This document shows, in pieces, positions 49,757-58,945 of a stretch of DNA of 64,000 nt. The DNA is from an uncultured Duncaniella sp. (GTDB lineage: Bacteria; Bacteroidota; Bacteroidia; Bacteroidales; Muribaculaceae), in assembly GCA_910586665.1 (NCBI GenBank), contig CAJUIX010000001.1, positions 1 to 64,000 of the forward strand, in the 5' to 3' direction. The notes below the pieces were generated by a model that had not been told where the DNA came from, did not search any database, and was given only the letters and a program-made list of their open reading frames with translations. Within the stretch, counting starts at the first letter, position 1. Each line of letters opens with the position of its first letter. The translations under genes and the position numbers were made by a program.

Positions 49757-50359
49757 TTATTCGAGCGGAAGTTTGTTGAGCTGCCCGATATAGTCGAGAA
49801 GTTCCTCGCGCCCCTTGCCGGTCTCGCTCGACGTCAGGAAGACAGGGGGAAGTTCCTCCCAGGTTTCAAGAAGTATCTTGCAGTATTCCTCGACATTTCT
49901 CTTGCCGGCCTGCGGACCCATCTTGTCAAGCTTGGTAAACACAATCGAGAAGGGGACCCCGTTCTCTCCGAGCCAGTTGAAAAATTCGAGGTCTATCTTC
50001 ATCGGTTTATGGCGGGAATCAATGAGCACGAAGAGATTGGTCATCTCCGCGCGGTTCAGGATATAGCCTCTGATCATCTTCTCCAACTGCTCGCGCTGCT
50101 CCTTGCCCCTGCTTGCAAAGCCATAGCCGGGAAGGTCGACTATATACCACTCGTCATTGACAAGGAAGTGGTTTATAAGCATGGTCTTCCCCGGGGTCGA
50201 TGAGGTCTTGGCCAGGCCCTTGCGCGAGGTGAGCATGTTGATTAGCGAGGACTTACCCACATTACTGCGTCCGATGAAAGCATATTCATGACGTGAGTCA
50301 TCGGGGCATTTTCCGGGCGAGGAATTGGATATTACAAAGCGTGCTGAATTGATAATCAT
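49757..50359 (-). CDS. engB: Ribosome biogenesis GTP-binding protein EngB (YsxC/YihA)
   Basis: A 200-aa GTPase needed for large-subunit assembly. G motifs: GRSNVGKSSLINML (G1), the TPGKT switch (G2), DLPGYG (G3) and TKLDK (G4). Length and layout are typical. It is 27 bases downstream of the acetyltransferase gene. Confidence 0.95.
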   Translation of the reverse strand: MIINSARFVISNSSPGKCPDDSRHEYAFIGRSNVGKSSLINMLTSRKGLAKTSSTPGKTMLINHFLVNDEWYIVDLPGYGFASRGKEQREQLEKMIRGYILNRAEMTNLFVLIDSRHKPMKIDLEFFNWLGENGVPFSIVFTKLDKMGPQAGKRNVEEYCKILLETWEELPPVFLTSSETGKGREELLDYIGQLNKLPLE

Positions 50360-50386
50360 AAATTTCTATATATGTTTGTATTCTTT

Positions 50387-51463
50387 TTAATCTAACATGA
50401 GGCTTATCATCGGTCTCACTGAGGGGAAGCGGACTATGGAGCCTATCGTTTCGGAGCTGAAAACAATGTCAGTCATTACGTCGACCGGGACATCAAAATC
50501 GAGCCGGCCGCTATAGCTGTCATCAATCTCACAATTCCCATTTTCAACTATGAAAGTGTGGGAGTTGAGCGCAGGGAGCAACTTGTCGGTCACTCTGACA
50601 CGACATTTGAAGTCGGGATAGGCAGCTGCGATGATTGAGAGAGCCTTACCCACGTTTACAAGGCGTCCCATGCCACGGGGCATGAGCCTGCCTCCTATCG
50701 AGTCGTCGGGATGCCCGTAGAGGAGCACCGGCAGATTTCCGTTCAGGCATCTCAGCTGCCTCATGGCTGCCGAGCGGGAGTCGCGGTCCTCACCCATGAC
50801 GTCTGTCACGAGGAGTATGTCGTCACGTCGGACACCCCATGCCATAGAAACAATCTCGCTGCCGCAGTCCTCGTCGAAACGGGACATCACCACAAAATTA
50901 CCACCGTCAGCCTTCAAATCCGAGAGTATATTGAAGAAATCGCGCTGGGAATGAAGAATATAGCATCGGCGGCTTCGCTGGAAGCGGTTGAAAGCGCACC
51001 AGACCTCGTCGTCCACCTGATTGTCGACATGATGATACTCCCCTCTGACCGGGAAAGCATGGAACGAGGTGAAGCGCTGCTCCTTTGTATAGAACACGGT
51101 CGAGAATCCGTAGCGACGATAGAAGAAATAGAGAGCCTCATCAGCAGGAATGAGAGAGCACAGCATGTCGCCGCGGGCAGCCGACTCCTCGAGAGCCTCG
51201 GACATCAGACGGGTCATGTAGCCGTGGCCGCGCTTCGAGCGCTTGGTGGCCGCACCCGCTATATAGCTGACGCCCGGTTCGGCGCCGTGGAATGACATCG
51301 TATAGTGCTGAAGCATCAGGCTGCTGACCGGCGCGCCTGACTGGTCTGTCAACAAAAGGGCCTCGTCGTCACGATACACCTGGTTGAAGTACATGTCGAC
51401 ATACTGGCGGGAATCGTTGAAACACTCAGTCCAGATTTTCTTAATTTCATCTCTCTTGCTCAT
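50387..51463 (-). CDS. GNAT-family N-acetyltransferase, 358 aa
   Basis: The N-terminal half holds a GNAT acetyl-CoA fold (SYIAGAATKRSKRGHGYMTR, with the R/G-rich pyrophosphate loop), and the second half looks like a second, degenerate GNAT plus a sterol-carrier-like end, the layout of Eis-type acetyltransferases. Substrate unknown. The gene has its own leader after a strong terminator. Confidence 0.8.
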   Translation of the reverse strand: MSKRDEIKKIWTECFNDSRQYVDMYFNQVYRDDEALLLTDQSGAPVSSLMLQHYTMSFHGAEPGVSYIAGAATKRSKRGHGYMTRLMSEALEESAARGDMLCSLIPADEALYFFYRRYGFSTVFYTKEQRFTSFHAFPVRGEYHHVDNQVDDEVWCAFNRFQRSRRCYILHSQRDFFNILSDLKADGGNFVVMSRFDEDCGSEIVSMAWGVRRDDILLVTDVMGEDRDSRSAAMRQLRCLNGNLPVLLYGHPDDSIGGRLMPRGMGRLVNVGKALSIIAAAYPDFKCRVRVTDKLLPALNSHTFIVENGNCEIDDSYSGRLDFDVPVDVMTDIVFSSETIGSIVRFPSVRPMISLMLD

Positions 51464-51525
51464 CGTGATAGCTTTTTATACTATACTTATAACACACGAG
51501 AGAGGCTTTAGGAAAGTCGATATTA

Positions 51526-51577
51526 CAAAAAAAGCATCCATCACCTCCGTTTCTGAGGATTAAGAGGTGACGGATGC
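51526..51577 (-). terminator. Terminator of the DUF4301 gene
   Basis: Minus-strand stem GCATCCGTCACCTC paired with GAGGTGATGGATGC (one G-U pair), followed by a T run (51,526-51,533 on the complement). Confidence 0.88.
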
Positions 51578-51612
51578 ACATATTTTTCCTGTTCGCTAAA
51601 AGCTCTGGAGCA

Positions 51613-53136
51613 TTATTGCTGGTGGGCGGGACGAAGGAGGTCGTTGACTGTCTTGACGGGGTTGAATGTAGAGATAGGAACCTCGACAAAGACAGTGTTC
51701 CAGTCGCTCATCGCACCGTTCCAAAGGCCGGGAAGCTCCATAGCTCGGAGTTCCTTGCCGTGGCTTGACTTCGAAGATATGAAGCCTGTGGCCGGGTCGA
51801 CGTATGAGGGGAGGTCGAACTTGTTGCCGTGAATGTCCTTGATGTAGCATACGAGGTCAACCGGGTTGAAGTGTGTCGCGGTCGACATCATCTTCATATA
51901 CTCTTCATTCTTGGGATCCACCTGGTTGCTCTCAAGAATCTGGGGAGAGGTAGAGCCATCAGGATTGTAGGCGATGAAGGGACCGCCGCCGGGCTCTCCC
52001 TCGTTGCGCACCATGCCGCAAACGCGTAGAGGACGGTTGAGTTTGTTTTTGATATATTCGACCACGCTATCATCGTCCATGCTTTCGAGTTTTGCATCAC
52101 GGACATTGAGGACGTTGTTGAGGTAATCGACCATCCGCTTGAGGTCGTCAGAGGTATATACCTTCTCTTCAATAGCGAGTAGGTCCTCCTCAATCTGGTC
52201 ATGCACCTGGAGGAGAAGTCCGCCAAGCACCTCCTTATAGCGTATAGTGTCGCCACGCTTCGAATCGGGAACAACGTTGTCGATATTCTTTATGAATACG
52301 ACAGCCGACTCCATATCGTTGAGGTTCTGAATAAGCGCACCGTGACCGCCGGGACGGAACAGAAGGTGGCCGTCCTCCATGAAGGGAGTGTTGTCGGGAT
52401 TCACGGCGATAGTATCGGTCGACGGTTTCTGCTCACTCATGGACACATTGAACTTGACACCCGTGCGCTTCTCGGTAGCGGGTATCACCTCTGCGAGCTT
52501 CTCCTCGAAGAGCTTGCGATGGTTGGCCGAAACGGTGAAGTGGAGGTTGACGATGCCCTTGGAGTTGGCAGCTGTCTGCGCGCCCTCGGTGAGATGCTCC
52601 TCAATAGGAGTGCGCGAACCTTCGGGATAGGTATGGAATTTCAGAAGTCCCTTGGGCAGACCGCCATAGTTCATGCCTTCGGGATTGACGATGGCTGCAA
52701 TAATATCACGGTTGCGACCTTCGGCAAGCATCTCGTCAAGGGTCTTGCCGTAGAGACGGCTCACTGTCTCACGAAGTTCGGGAAGGAAGGGGAGTTTGTC
52801 GATATCAGCGATAAGCTTTGCCACGGGAGTCCCTTCCTTGAGTTCGTCAGTACCACCGTCAACATATTCAAACAGAGCCTTGAACATTCGGGAAGCAGCG
52901 CCGGAAGCGGGCACAAACTTGCACACCTCGCCGCCATGTTTCAGATATTCTTTCCAACGCTCGAGCGCTGAAGCAACCTCTTCATCGTCAAGGCGGAATA
53001 TGCCGGCTCCCACACGGGCGGCATCACTGATTTTCAGATAAGGAAATCCTGTCACGAAGCGCCGGAGCTGCGATTCAACTTCTGCCTCGCTTATCCCTTT
53101 GTTTTTCAAGAGTTCAAGATCTTCGGGTCTTAGCAT
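51613..53136 (-). CDS. DUF4301 family protein, 507 aa
   Basis: From the ATG at 53,136 (MLRPEDLELLKNKGISEAEV) it matches the DUF4301 family of Bacteroidetes, with VGAGIFRLDDEEV, FVPASGAASRMFKALFEYVD and a nucleotidyl-transferase-like RPGGHGALIQNLNDME segment. The phosphate-binding-looking loops suggest a sugar-nucleotide enzyme, but no activity is established that I know of. The longer open frame upstream was rejected because it crosses the promoter at 53,176. Confidence 0.85.
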   Translation of the reverse strand: MLRPEDLELLKNKGISEAEVESQLRRFVTGFPYLKISDAARVGAGIFRLDDEEVASALERWKEYLKHGGEVCKFVPASGAASRMFKALFEYVDGGTDELKEGTPVAKLIADIDKLPFLPELRETVSRLYGKTLDEMLAEGRNRDIIAAIVNPEGMNYGGLPKGLLKFHTYPEGSRTPIEEHLTEGAQTAANSKGIVNLHFTVSANHRKLFEEKLAEVIPATEKRTGVKFNVSMSEQKPSTDTIAVNPDNTPFMEDGHLLFRPGGHGALIQNLNDMESAVVFIKNIDNVVPDSKRGDTIRYKEVLGGLLLQVHDQIEEDLLAIEEKVYTSDDLKRMVDYLNNVLNVRDAKLESMDDDSVVEYIKNKLNRPLRVCGMVRNEGEPGGGPFIAYNPDGSTSPQILESNQVDPKNEEYMKMMSTATHFNPVDLVCYIKDIHGNKFDLPSYVDPATGFISSKSSHGKELRAMELPGLWNGAMSDWNTVFVEVPISTFNPVKTVNDLLRPAHQQ

Positions 53137-53175
53137 TATATTTGCGAATTTAAGGGGTGAAAAATTATTACAACC

Positions 53176-53183
53176 CAAAGTTA
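53176..53183 (-). promoter_or_regulatory. Promoter -7 element of the DUF4301 gene
   Basis: Minus-strand TAACTTTG, 40 bases before the start codon; a TTGAC-like -33 stands about 20 bases upstream. Confidence 0.55.
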
Positions 53184-53254
53184 GCTGTTTTTTTTCAATA
53201 ATAGTCAATCAAGCTTAATTAAATTAACTAAAATCGTCAAAAAACTTACAGCCT

Positions 53255-54853
53255 TTAATACTGCAAATATATGAAGGGGACAATGTCGCTCTGACGCACC
53301 TGGATTACGAGAATTATTACTGAGGCGAGAATCAGAGCCTGCACTATGGCAGGTGACGCGTCGAAGAGACGGCGCGGGCTGCGGGTTATCGCCGAAGGTG
53401 AGACATGGATAATGTATGCCCCGACTATCAGCACGACTATCTCAAGATAGCTTTCGACAAACTGAGGCGCCACCGAAAGGTGGAAGTCAAAAATCATCTG
53501 GTGCCACATCATGCCGACGCTCTCCATCGAGGGAGCGCGGAAGAACATAAAGGCTATGGAGACCAGCATGAATGTGAGAATCATGTTGAAGCCCTTTATC
53601 AGCGGAGAGGATGACCCCTCGCTACGGACCATGATTACCTCGCCGGCATCGGTCACCACCGTCTCTGTCATGCTCAACGGGAAGACACGGCGAATAAATT
53701 TGTGAATCACAAGCAGGCTTCCATGTATGGCACCCCATATGACATACATCCACGATGCGCCGTGCCATAGGCCTCCTATCACCATAGTGGCAAACTGGTT
53801 GAAATACATGCGCGAGCGCGAGCACCTGTTCCCTCCGAGGGGAATGTAGACATAGTCGCGCAGCCATGTCGAAAGTGATATGTGCCAGCGATGCCAAAAT
53901 TCTGTCGGGTTCTGAGCCTTGAAGGGAGCATTGAAATTCTCCATAAAACGGTAACCCATGAGGAGTGCTATGCCGATGGCCATGTCGCTATAGCCGGAGA
54001 AGTCACAATAGAGCTGCACGGTGAAGCCGATAGTGGCCATGAGGTTTTCAAAGCCGCTGTAGAGGGCAGGGTTGTCAAACACGCGGTCCACAAAGTTGCC
54101 GCTTATAAAGTCAGCTATGACCACCTTCTTTATAAGGCCGAGGATGATGAGGTAGATTCCCTCCGAAGTCATGTCGCGGGTGACGACAGGGTTGGCCTTT
54201 ATCTGCGGAAGCATATCCTTGGCCCTCACGACGGGGCCTGCGAGAAGCGGGGGGAAGAATGTGAGGAAAAATATATAGTCAAATAGATTGTGACATGCCT
54301 GCAACTGTCCGCGGTAGAGGTCGACAATATAGCTTATCGACCGGAAGGTGAAGAAAGATATACCCGCGGGAAGGATGATTGACTCCACGCTTATATCTGC
54401 CGTCATGAACCCGGATAGAGTGTCGAGGATAAGGTTGAAATACTTGAAATAGGCCAGCATACCGACATTGACAAGCACATTGAGAAGCACTATGGAGCGC
54501 TTGGCTATCACAGCATCATTCCTCGAGGCCTTTTCCATAAGCAGGCCGAGAACATAGTCGCTCACGCATACACCGAGCAGTATCAGACAGCAGAGTCCCG
54601 AGGATTTATAATAGAAATAGAGCGAGAACAATATGACCAATGCCATTTTCAGTACCCTCACGCCCTTGACAATCCAAAATAGGCACATGAATACCGTAAA
54701 CAGCAACATGAAAAGGCCGGTGTTGAATAAAAGAGGCTGTGAAGGGTCATAGAGAAGCACGTCCACAAGCTTGTGGAGGTCTATATTGACACTGTCAATA
54801 TACGAGGTGAGAGTCGATACAAATTCTGAAAAAAAAGCGCTTAGAGTATCCAC
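53255..54853 (-). CDS. MBOAT-family O-acyltransferase (AlgI/DltB-like)
   Basis: A 532-aa polytopic membrane protein that moves acyl groups across the membrane to an extracytoplasmic acceptor. The family core is clear: NPTEFWHRWHISLSTWLRDY, the IPLGGNR loop and the invariant His in GGLWHGASWMYVIWG. It is the last gene of a three-gene set with two SGNH proteins (54,910 and 56,289), the layout of alginate- and cell-wall O-acetylation machines. Glycan O-acetylation is the likely role. Confidence 0.93.
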   Translation of the reverse strand: MDTLSAFFSEFVSTLTSYIDSVNIDLHKLVDVLLYDPSQPLLFNTGLFMLLFTVFMCLFWIVKGVRVLKMALVILFSLYFYYKSSGLCCLILLGVCVSDYVLGLLMEKASRNDAVIAKRSIVLLNVLVNVGMLAYFKYFNLILDTLSGFMTADISVESIILPAGISFFTFRSISYIVDLYRGQLQACHNLFDYIFFLTFFPPLLAGPVVRAKDMLPQIKANPVVTRDMTSEGIYLIILGLIKKVVIADFISGNFVDRVFDNPALYSGFENLMATIGFTVQLYCDFSGYSDMAIGIALLMGYRFMENFNAPFKAQNPTEFWHRWHISLSTWLRDYVYIPLGGNRCSRSRMYFNQFATMVIGGLWHGASWMYVIWGAIHGSLLVIHKFIRRVFPLSMTETVVTDAGEVIMVRSEGSSSPLIKGFNMILTFMLVSIAFMFFRAPSMESVGMMWHQMIFDFHLSVAPQFVESYLEIVVLIVGAYIIHVSPSAITRSPRRLFDASPAIVQALILASVIILVIQVRQSDIVPFIYLQY

Positions 54854-54909
54854 CTTTAATCAAGAAATAAGCAATGTAATTGGGGTGTGTTATATAAAAA
54901 TGAGCGAAA

Positions 54910-56286
54910 TCAATTTTGCGTTCTCAGTGCGTCCATTATTGCGTCGTAGAGCAGGCGCCCTTCCAGGTTATAACCCTTATGGGTGTGGTGGACACGGTCC
55001 TTGGCAAACAAATCGGAACTAATCCACGATGAGCTTGCGCCGGTGCCGCCGGCCACCTCATACCAGTCGTAGACGGCTATGCCTTTCTCCCGGCCGTAGT
55101 CAAGAATGACTTTGCGGAGAGGCTCGACATTGCGGTTGACCGCGTATGACTTGCTCGTGCGGGTGACTGTACGATATGTGGCCTTGCGCCCTTTACGCGC
55201 CTTGTTTCGCACACGGACTTTCTTCTTTGTCACGACGCTCTTGTGACACTCCATAGGTGTCGTGAGCAGCAGTAGGGCATTGGGATTGGCCATGCGGATG
55301 TTTGAGACAAGCCTGTCAATCGAGCGCTTGAAGCCGCCTGTGTCCTGACGGCCGAAAGCCTCGTTGGTGCCGAGCGAGATGATGACCAGGTCGGGATGAA
55401 GGGGGTTGATACCCACTCCCACACTTCCGATACGGTTATACGAGTCATAGGTGGCGCCGTTGTTGCCTATCGCATGATAGAACACACCCGGACGGTCACC
55501 CGAAAGTGACGCCCCGTAGACCGTGAGGTCGCCCGAGGATGTAAAGTTGACATTAATCTTTGTGGCAAGGTCACCGAGTATAATCTGAGTATAGTCGCGG
55601 GAGGGGATGGCACGGAAGGGCACCTGGTTCCCCTCGCCGTCTGTAACATCCTTGATGGTCAGCTTGCCGTTGTGGAAAATCGTAGTCGATGAGAAAGGAT
55701 TATAGTCCTCGGTGTCGAGAGTGCCTATCGTAAGCTCACCAGAAGACCTCGACGGGCGGATAGAAGTGCCCGTGAAACCGACAGTCTGCGCCCACGAGCG
55801 GTTGATGAGCTTGACCGAGTTCCACGAATTGCGGCTCTGGAACACATAATCACGGGGCTGGTTTGTACCACAGATGCGCAGAGGCGATATGAGGCCGCGC
55901 CCGGCGTTGCCGAAATCATATTGCAGAAGCTCACGGATAGTGCCGGTGTTGATGTCGGCCTGGATATGGCTGTCGCCGATGTGCACTATCGAAACAGGCT
56001 CTGTCGAGCATTTCTCAAAGGCACCACGGAGCTTCGTCCAATCGGCACCATTATATATAATGTGGTTGGCGTTTTTTTTGATGAATGAAGGAATGGGGAT
56101 GTCGATGTCGACAGCCTCGGCCGGGATTGCCACAGGGTGTGCCCGCTCATCGGCTTCATCCTCTGCCTCATCCTCCTCTTCCGTCGTGATTTCATCCGGC
56201 TCCGATGCCAGAATCTGCTTCTGGGCAGCCATGAAGAGAGGTACGGCGGCCACCGCGCATGATATGATTAGTTTATTGCAAAACAT
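54910..56286 (-). CDS. SGNH/GDSL hydrolase-like exported protein, 458 aa
   Basis: After a signal peptide and an acidic stretch (EPDEITTEEEDEAEDEADER) comes an SGNH fold: block I VSIVHIGDSHIQAD with the nucleophile Ser, block III-like IISLGTNEAFGR and block V DRVHHTHKGY with the catalytic Asp-x-x-His. An Arg/Lys-rich insert (KKKVRVRNKARKGRK) is unusual. With the MBOAT gene 56 bases downstream it probably acts as periplasmic acetyltransferase or esterase of the same pathway. Confidence 0.85.
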   Translation of the reverse strand: MFCNKLIISCAVAAVPLFMAAQKQILASEPDEITTEEEDEAEDEADERAHPVAIPAEAVDIDIPIPSFIKKNANHIIYNGADWTKLRGAFEKCSTEPVSIVHIGDSHIQADINTGTIRELLQYDFGNAGRGLISPLRICGTNQPRDYVFQSRNSWNSVKLINRSWAQTVGFTGTSIRPSRSSGELTIGTLDTEDYNPFSSTTIFHNGKLTIKDVTDGEGNQVPFRAIPSRDYTQIILGDLATKINVNFTSSGDLTVYGASLSGDRPGVFYHAIGNNGATYDSYNRIGSVGVGINPLHPDLVIISLGTNEAFGRQDTGGFKRSIDRLVSNIRMANPNALLLLTTPMECHKSVVTKKKVRVRNKARKGRKATYRTVTRTSKSYAVNRNVEPLRKVILDYGREKGIAVYDWYEVAGGTGASSSWISSDLFAKDRVHHTHKGYNLEGRLLYDAIMDALRTQN

Positions 56287-56288
56287 TA

Positions 56289-57680
56289 TTACAAATCAGA
56301 TTGAATAGCATTAAATAATTCCTTTGCCAGACGTGCACCACCTTTGTGCGTAAGGTGGATATAGTCCTTGTTGATGTGTCCGGCCGAACACCATTGCACC
56401 ACGGCGTCCTCACCGCCCATAGCCTCGCGTGTGTCCCAGAAGAGACAGTGCGCCCGGCGTGCTGCATCGCGCTGCGCGTCAATCATGAACCGGGTCGTGG
56501 CCATAGACTTCACCTGTGAACCGCGACGCTCGCCCCTGTCGCCCACTCCCATGAGAAGGATATCGGCCTCAGGATAACACTTTCTCACATGGTTGATCAC
56601 GTCGACCATGCGGGAACAATAAACATTGTAGTTATTCTGCTTGGCGCTCATGGCATTGATGCCGAACTCGAGAATTATGAGGTCATAATTTATAAATTCG
56701 GACATTTCGCGTGACAGTTCCTGGTTGACGCGGGTCAGGGTTATGCCTGAGAAACCCCTCGACGACATGCAGTCGAGACTGACGCCGGTGTTTCCGTCAA
56801 GCCAAACACCAAGACCGACGAGCGATGCGGACGATGTCTTTATACCGAACTCGGAGACAGCGGCATCTATCTCCAAACATTGAACGTCAGGCGAAGCCGC
56901 AATATTGCGCGCCTCCCACTCCGAATCGTTAGTTTTAACACTGATTTCGCAATCCTCGGGGGAGATGAACAAGAATTTTGACGAGGACCATGAGCCGGTG
57001 TGGGAGAAAGCGGAAGTTCCCTTATATATGGAAGTGGCTGTACCCGTAGGCTTGAAGTACTGTTCGGAAAGATCAAGATATTTGTTTTCAGCCTTCTTGT
57101 TGGCAGTATACGACTTCCAGCCTGACCCGCTCTGCCTTACCGAGCGACGGAATCCAGGGAAGTCCGTGTGCATGTTGACATAACCTACGCCCTCGCCGCC
57201 ATATTCATTTTGAAACAGCTCTCTTAAATCCTGGGTAAAGATATCTCCTTCTATATAACTATCGCCGACTACGGCAATGCGACTCAATCCCCCTGACTGC
57301 AACGAGGCTTTAAAGTTGGCGAAACCTACTCCGAGAGTAGTATAGTCCTCGACCTTCACAAGCTCACCGACGCGCGAGGGCTTTATGGGGGAGATTATGG
57401 TGTCAATGGCCACCGAGTCCGGCGGGAGGGTCACAGCCGCCACCCTGTTTTTTTCACTCTCTTCCTCGGCTTTAAGCAGCTCCGGGTCAATGTCCTCCTC
57501 CGAGGCTGATGATGAATATGAGGGCTCGCCCTCCATTATACCGACCTCCTTGAGTATGTCGCTGACAAGACTGAAATCCTTTATGCGTCCCCCGCTCCAT
57601 TCCGATAGCGGAAGGAGGGAGACGATGGCCACGATTATGACCGCGATAAGGATTATTATTGCAGGAGAACCTTTTTTCAT
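56289..57680 (-). CDS. SGNH/GDSL hydrolase-like protein with membrane anchor, 463 aa
   Basis: N-terminal membrane helix (AIIILIAVIIVAIVSLLPLS), then an SGNH domain: IAVVGDSYIEGDIF (block I), LIILEFGINAMSA, and YIHLTHKGGARLAKELF (block V). It is a distant paralogue of the next gene, which starts two bases after it. In AlgJ/AlgX-like systems one SGNH protein transfers the acetyl group handed over by the MBOAT; which of the two does so here cannot be told. Confidence 0.85.
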   Translation of the reverse strand: MKKGSPAIIILIAVIIVAIVSLLPLSEWSGGRIKDFSLVSDILKEVGIMEGEPSYSSSASEEDIDPELLKAEEESEKNRVAAVTLPPDSVAIDTIISPIKPSRVGELVKVEDYTTLGVGFANFKASLQSGGLSRIAVVGDSYIEGDIFTQDLRELFQNEYGGEGVGYVNMHTDFPGFRRSVRQSGSGWKSYTANKKAENKYLDLSEQYFKPTGTATSIYKGTSAFSHTGSWSSSKFLFISPEDCEISVKTNDSEWEARNIAASPDVQCLEIDAAVSEFGIKTSSASLVGLGVWLDGNTGVSLDCMSSRGFSGITLTRVNQELSREMSEFINYDLIILEFGINAMSAKQNNYNVYCSRMVDVINHVRKCYPEADILLMGVGDRGERRGSQVKSMATTRFMIDAQRDAARRAHCLFWDTREAMGGEDAVVQWCSAGHINKDYIHLTHKGGARLAKELFNAIQSDL

Positions 57681-57747
57681 TTAATTACAGAGTATGAACT
57701 AATTCTTATTTTGGAGAGATGGAAGTGTGTATGTGTCAGGTCTGATT

Positions 57748-58932
57748 CTATCCGGCCTTAATCATTTCCCGCGTGGGGGTCTCGGTGATGCTGACACTGC
57801 TGACGTTGATGATATGCCCCTCGCAGCCGCATCGTTCCTGCTGTCCGAGAAGTATTCCTGAGAGTGCCGACATCTTGGCCGCAGTCTCCTCCCACTCAGA
57901 TTCCTCCTTCGACGAGGCAACAATGCCGCCGCCGGCATACAGATTGCAGAGCCATCCCGATATGTCGTTGCAGAAGCATGCTGCGGCAAGGAAGCAGCAA
58001 CGAAGATTGACATAGGCATGATAATCACCGCCGATACGCACCCCGACGTAGCCTCCGTAGCAGTAGCGACGATGCGTCTCATAGCGGCATATCTCTTCGA
58101 GGGCTGTCTCACGAGGATAGCCGGCCACAGCAGGGGTCGGACTGAGCTCCGACATGATGTAAGGGACATCCATGACACCTTTGGCTGTGATTTCCGTGCA
58201 GAGGTGCTCTATGTTGAGGAAGCGACGGCTGTAAGGCTCCTCGACAGTCACATCAAGTCCCTCCCCTTTCAGGATTTCAGCAATATAGTCGGTGACTATG
58301 GACTGTTCGTAACTGTTTTTTTCGTCCCATGCGCCGTCCTCTGTAACCGGACGCGTGCCGGCGAGGGCCATAGTCCGCAACTCATTGCTCCGGCTGTCGC
58401 TCTCGACCAAAAGTTCAGGTGTCGAACCGAACCACAGACCTGTCTCAGGAGTGTAGGCAAGGTAACGGAAGGTTGAGTCGGTCAGCGAGAAGTATTCACC
58501 GACGCTTTGAAGCAGAGGTTTTTCCGAAAATATAGTCCTGTGACGCGACAGAACCACCTTCCCACCCTCGGCCTTCAGCCGCGGAATAATATTGGAGAAG
58601 GCGTCATGGTAGCTCGCACGCAGGGTGGCAGGTATATGAGGGCGAATCTGAGAATCGACGCCGAACACCCCCTCCGACTCGCGACGGCTGACAAGCTGCG
58701 CGGCAGTCATCGAGAAGCGTACACCGGCAGTGTACGGCTCATCATTATCAAAAAAATTTATGTAGAAGCAGTCCTCGTCATCATCACTGAAAGCAGGCGA
58801 GCATCCCTCGTCGTCCGTATCCGAAGCATAAAATCGGAACTTGTCCTCACCCGGGAGGGCGAAAAGCACGAAGGGGACCTTATCGAGCACGCAGTATGTG
58901 ACTGCTTTTTCTATCAGAGTATCAAATTTCAT
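57748..58932 (-). CDS. menF: Isochorismate synthase-like chorismate-binding enzyme
   Basis: A 394-aa chorismate-utilising enzyme. The C-terminal domain has MALAGTRPVTEDGAWDEKN, the IEHLCTEITAK segment, SELSPTPAVAGYPRE, and YVNLRCCFL, all typical of isochorismate synthases (menaquinone or siderophore path). It starts the step from chorismate towards menaquinone. No other men gene is nearby. It begins 13 bases after rimO and probably shares its transcript. Confidence 0.88.
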   Translation of the reverse strand: MKFDTLIEKAVTYCVLDKVPFVLFALPGEDKFRFYASDTDDEGCSPAFSDDDEDCFYINFFDNDEPYTAGVRFSMTAAQLVSRRESEGVFGVDSQIRPHIPATLRASYHDAFSNIIPRLKAEGGKVVLSRHRTIFSEKPLLQSVGEYFSLTDSTFRYLAYTPETGLWFGSTPELLVESDSRSNELRTMALAGTRPVTEDGAWDEKNSYEQSIVTDYIAEILKGEGLDVTVEEPYSRRFLNIEHLCTEITAKGVMDVPYIMSELSPTPAVAGYPRETALEEICRYETHRRYCYGGYVGVRIGGDYHAYVNLRCCFLAAACFCNDISGWLCNLYAGGGIVASSKEESEWEETAAKMSALSGILLGQQERCGCEGHIINVSSVSITETPTREMIKAG

Positions 58933-58945
58933 CTATTGCGAAGAT

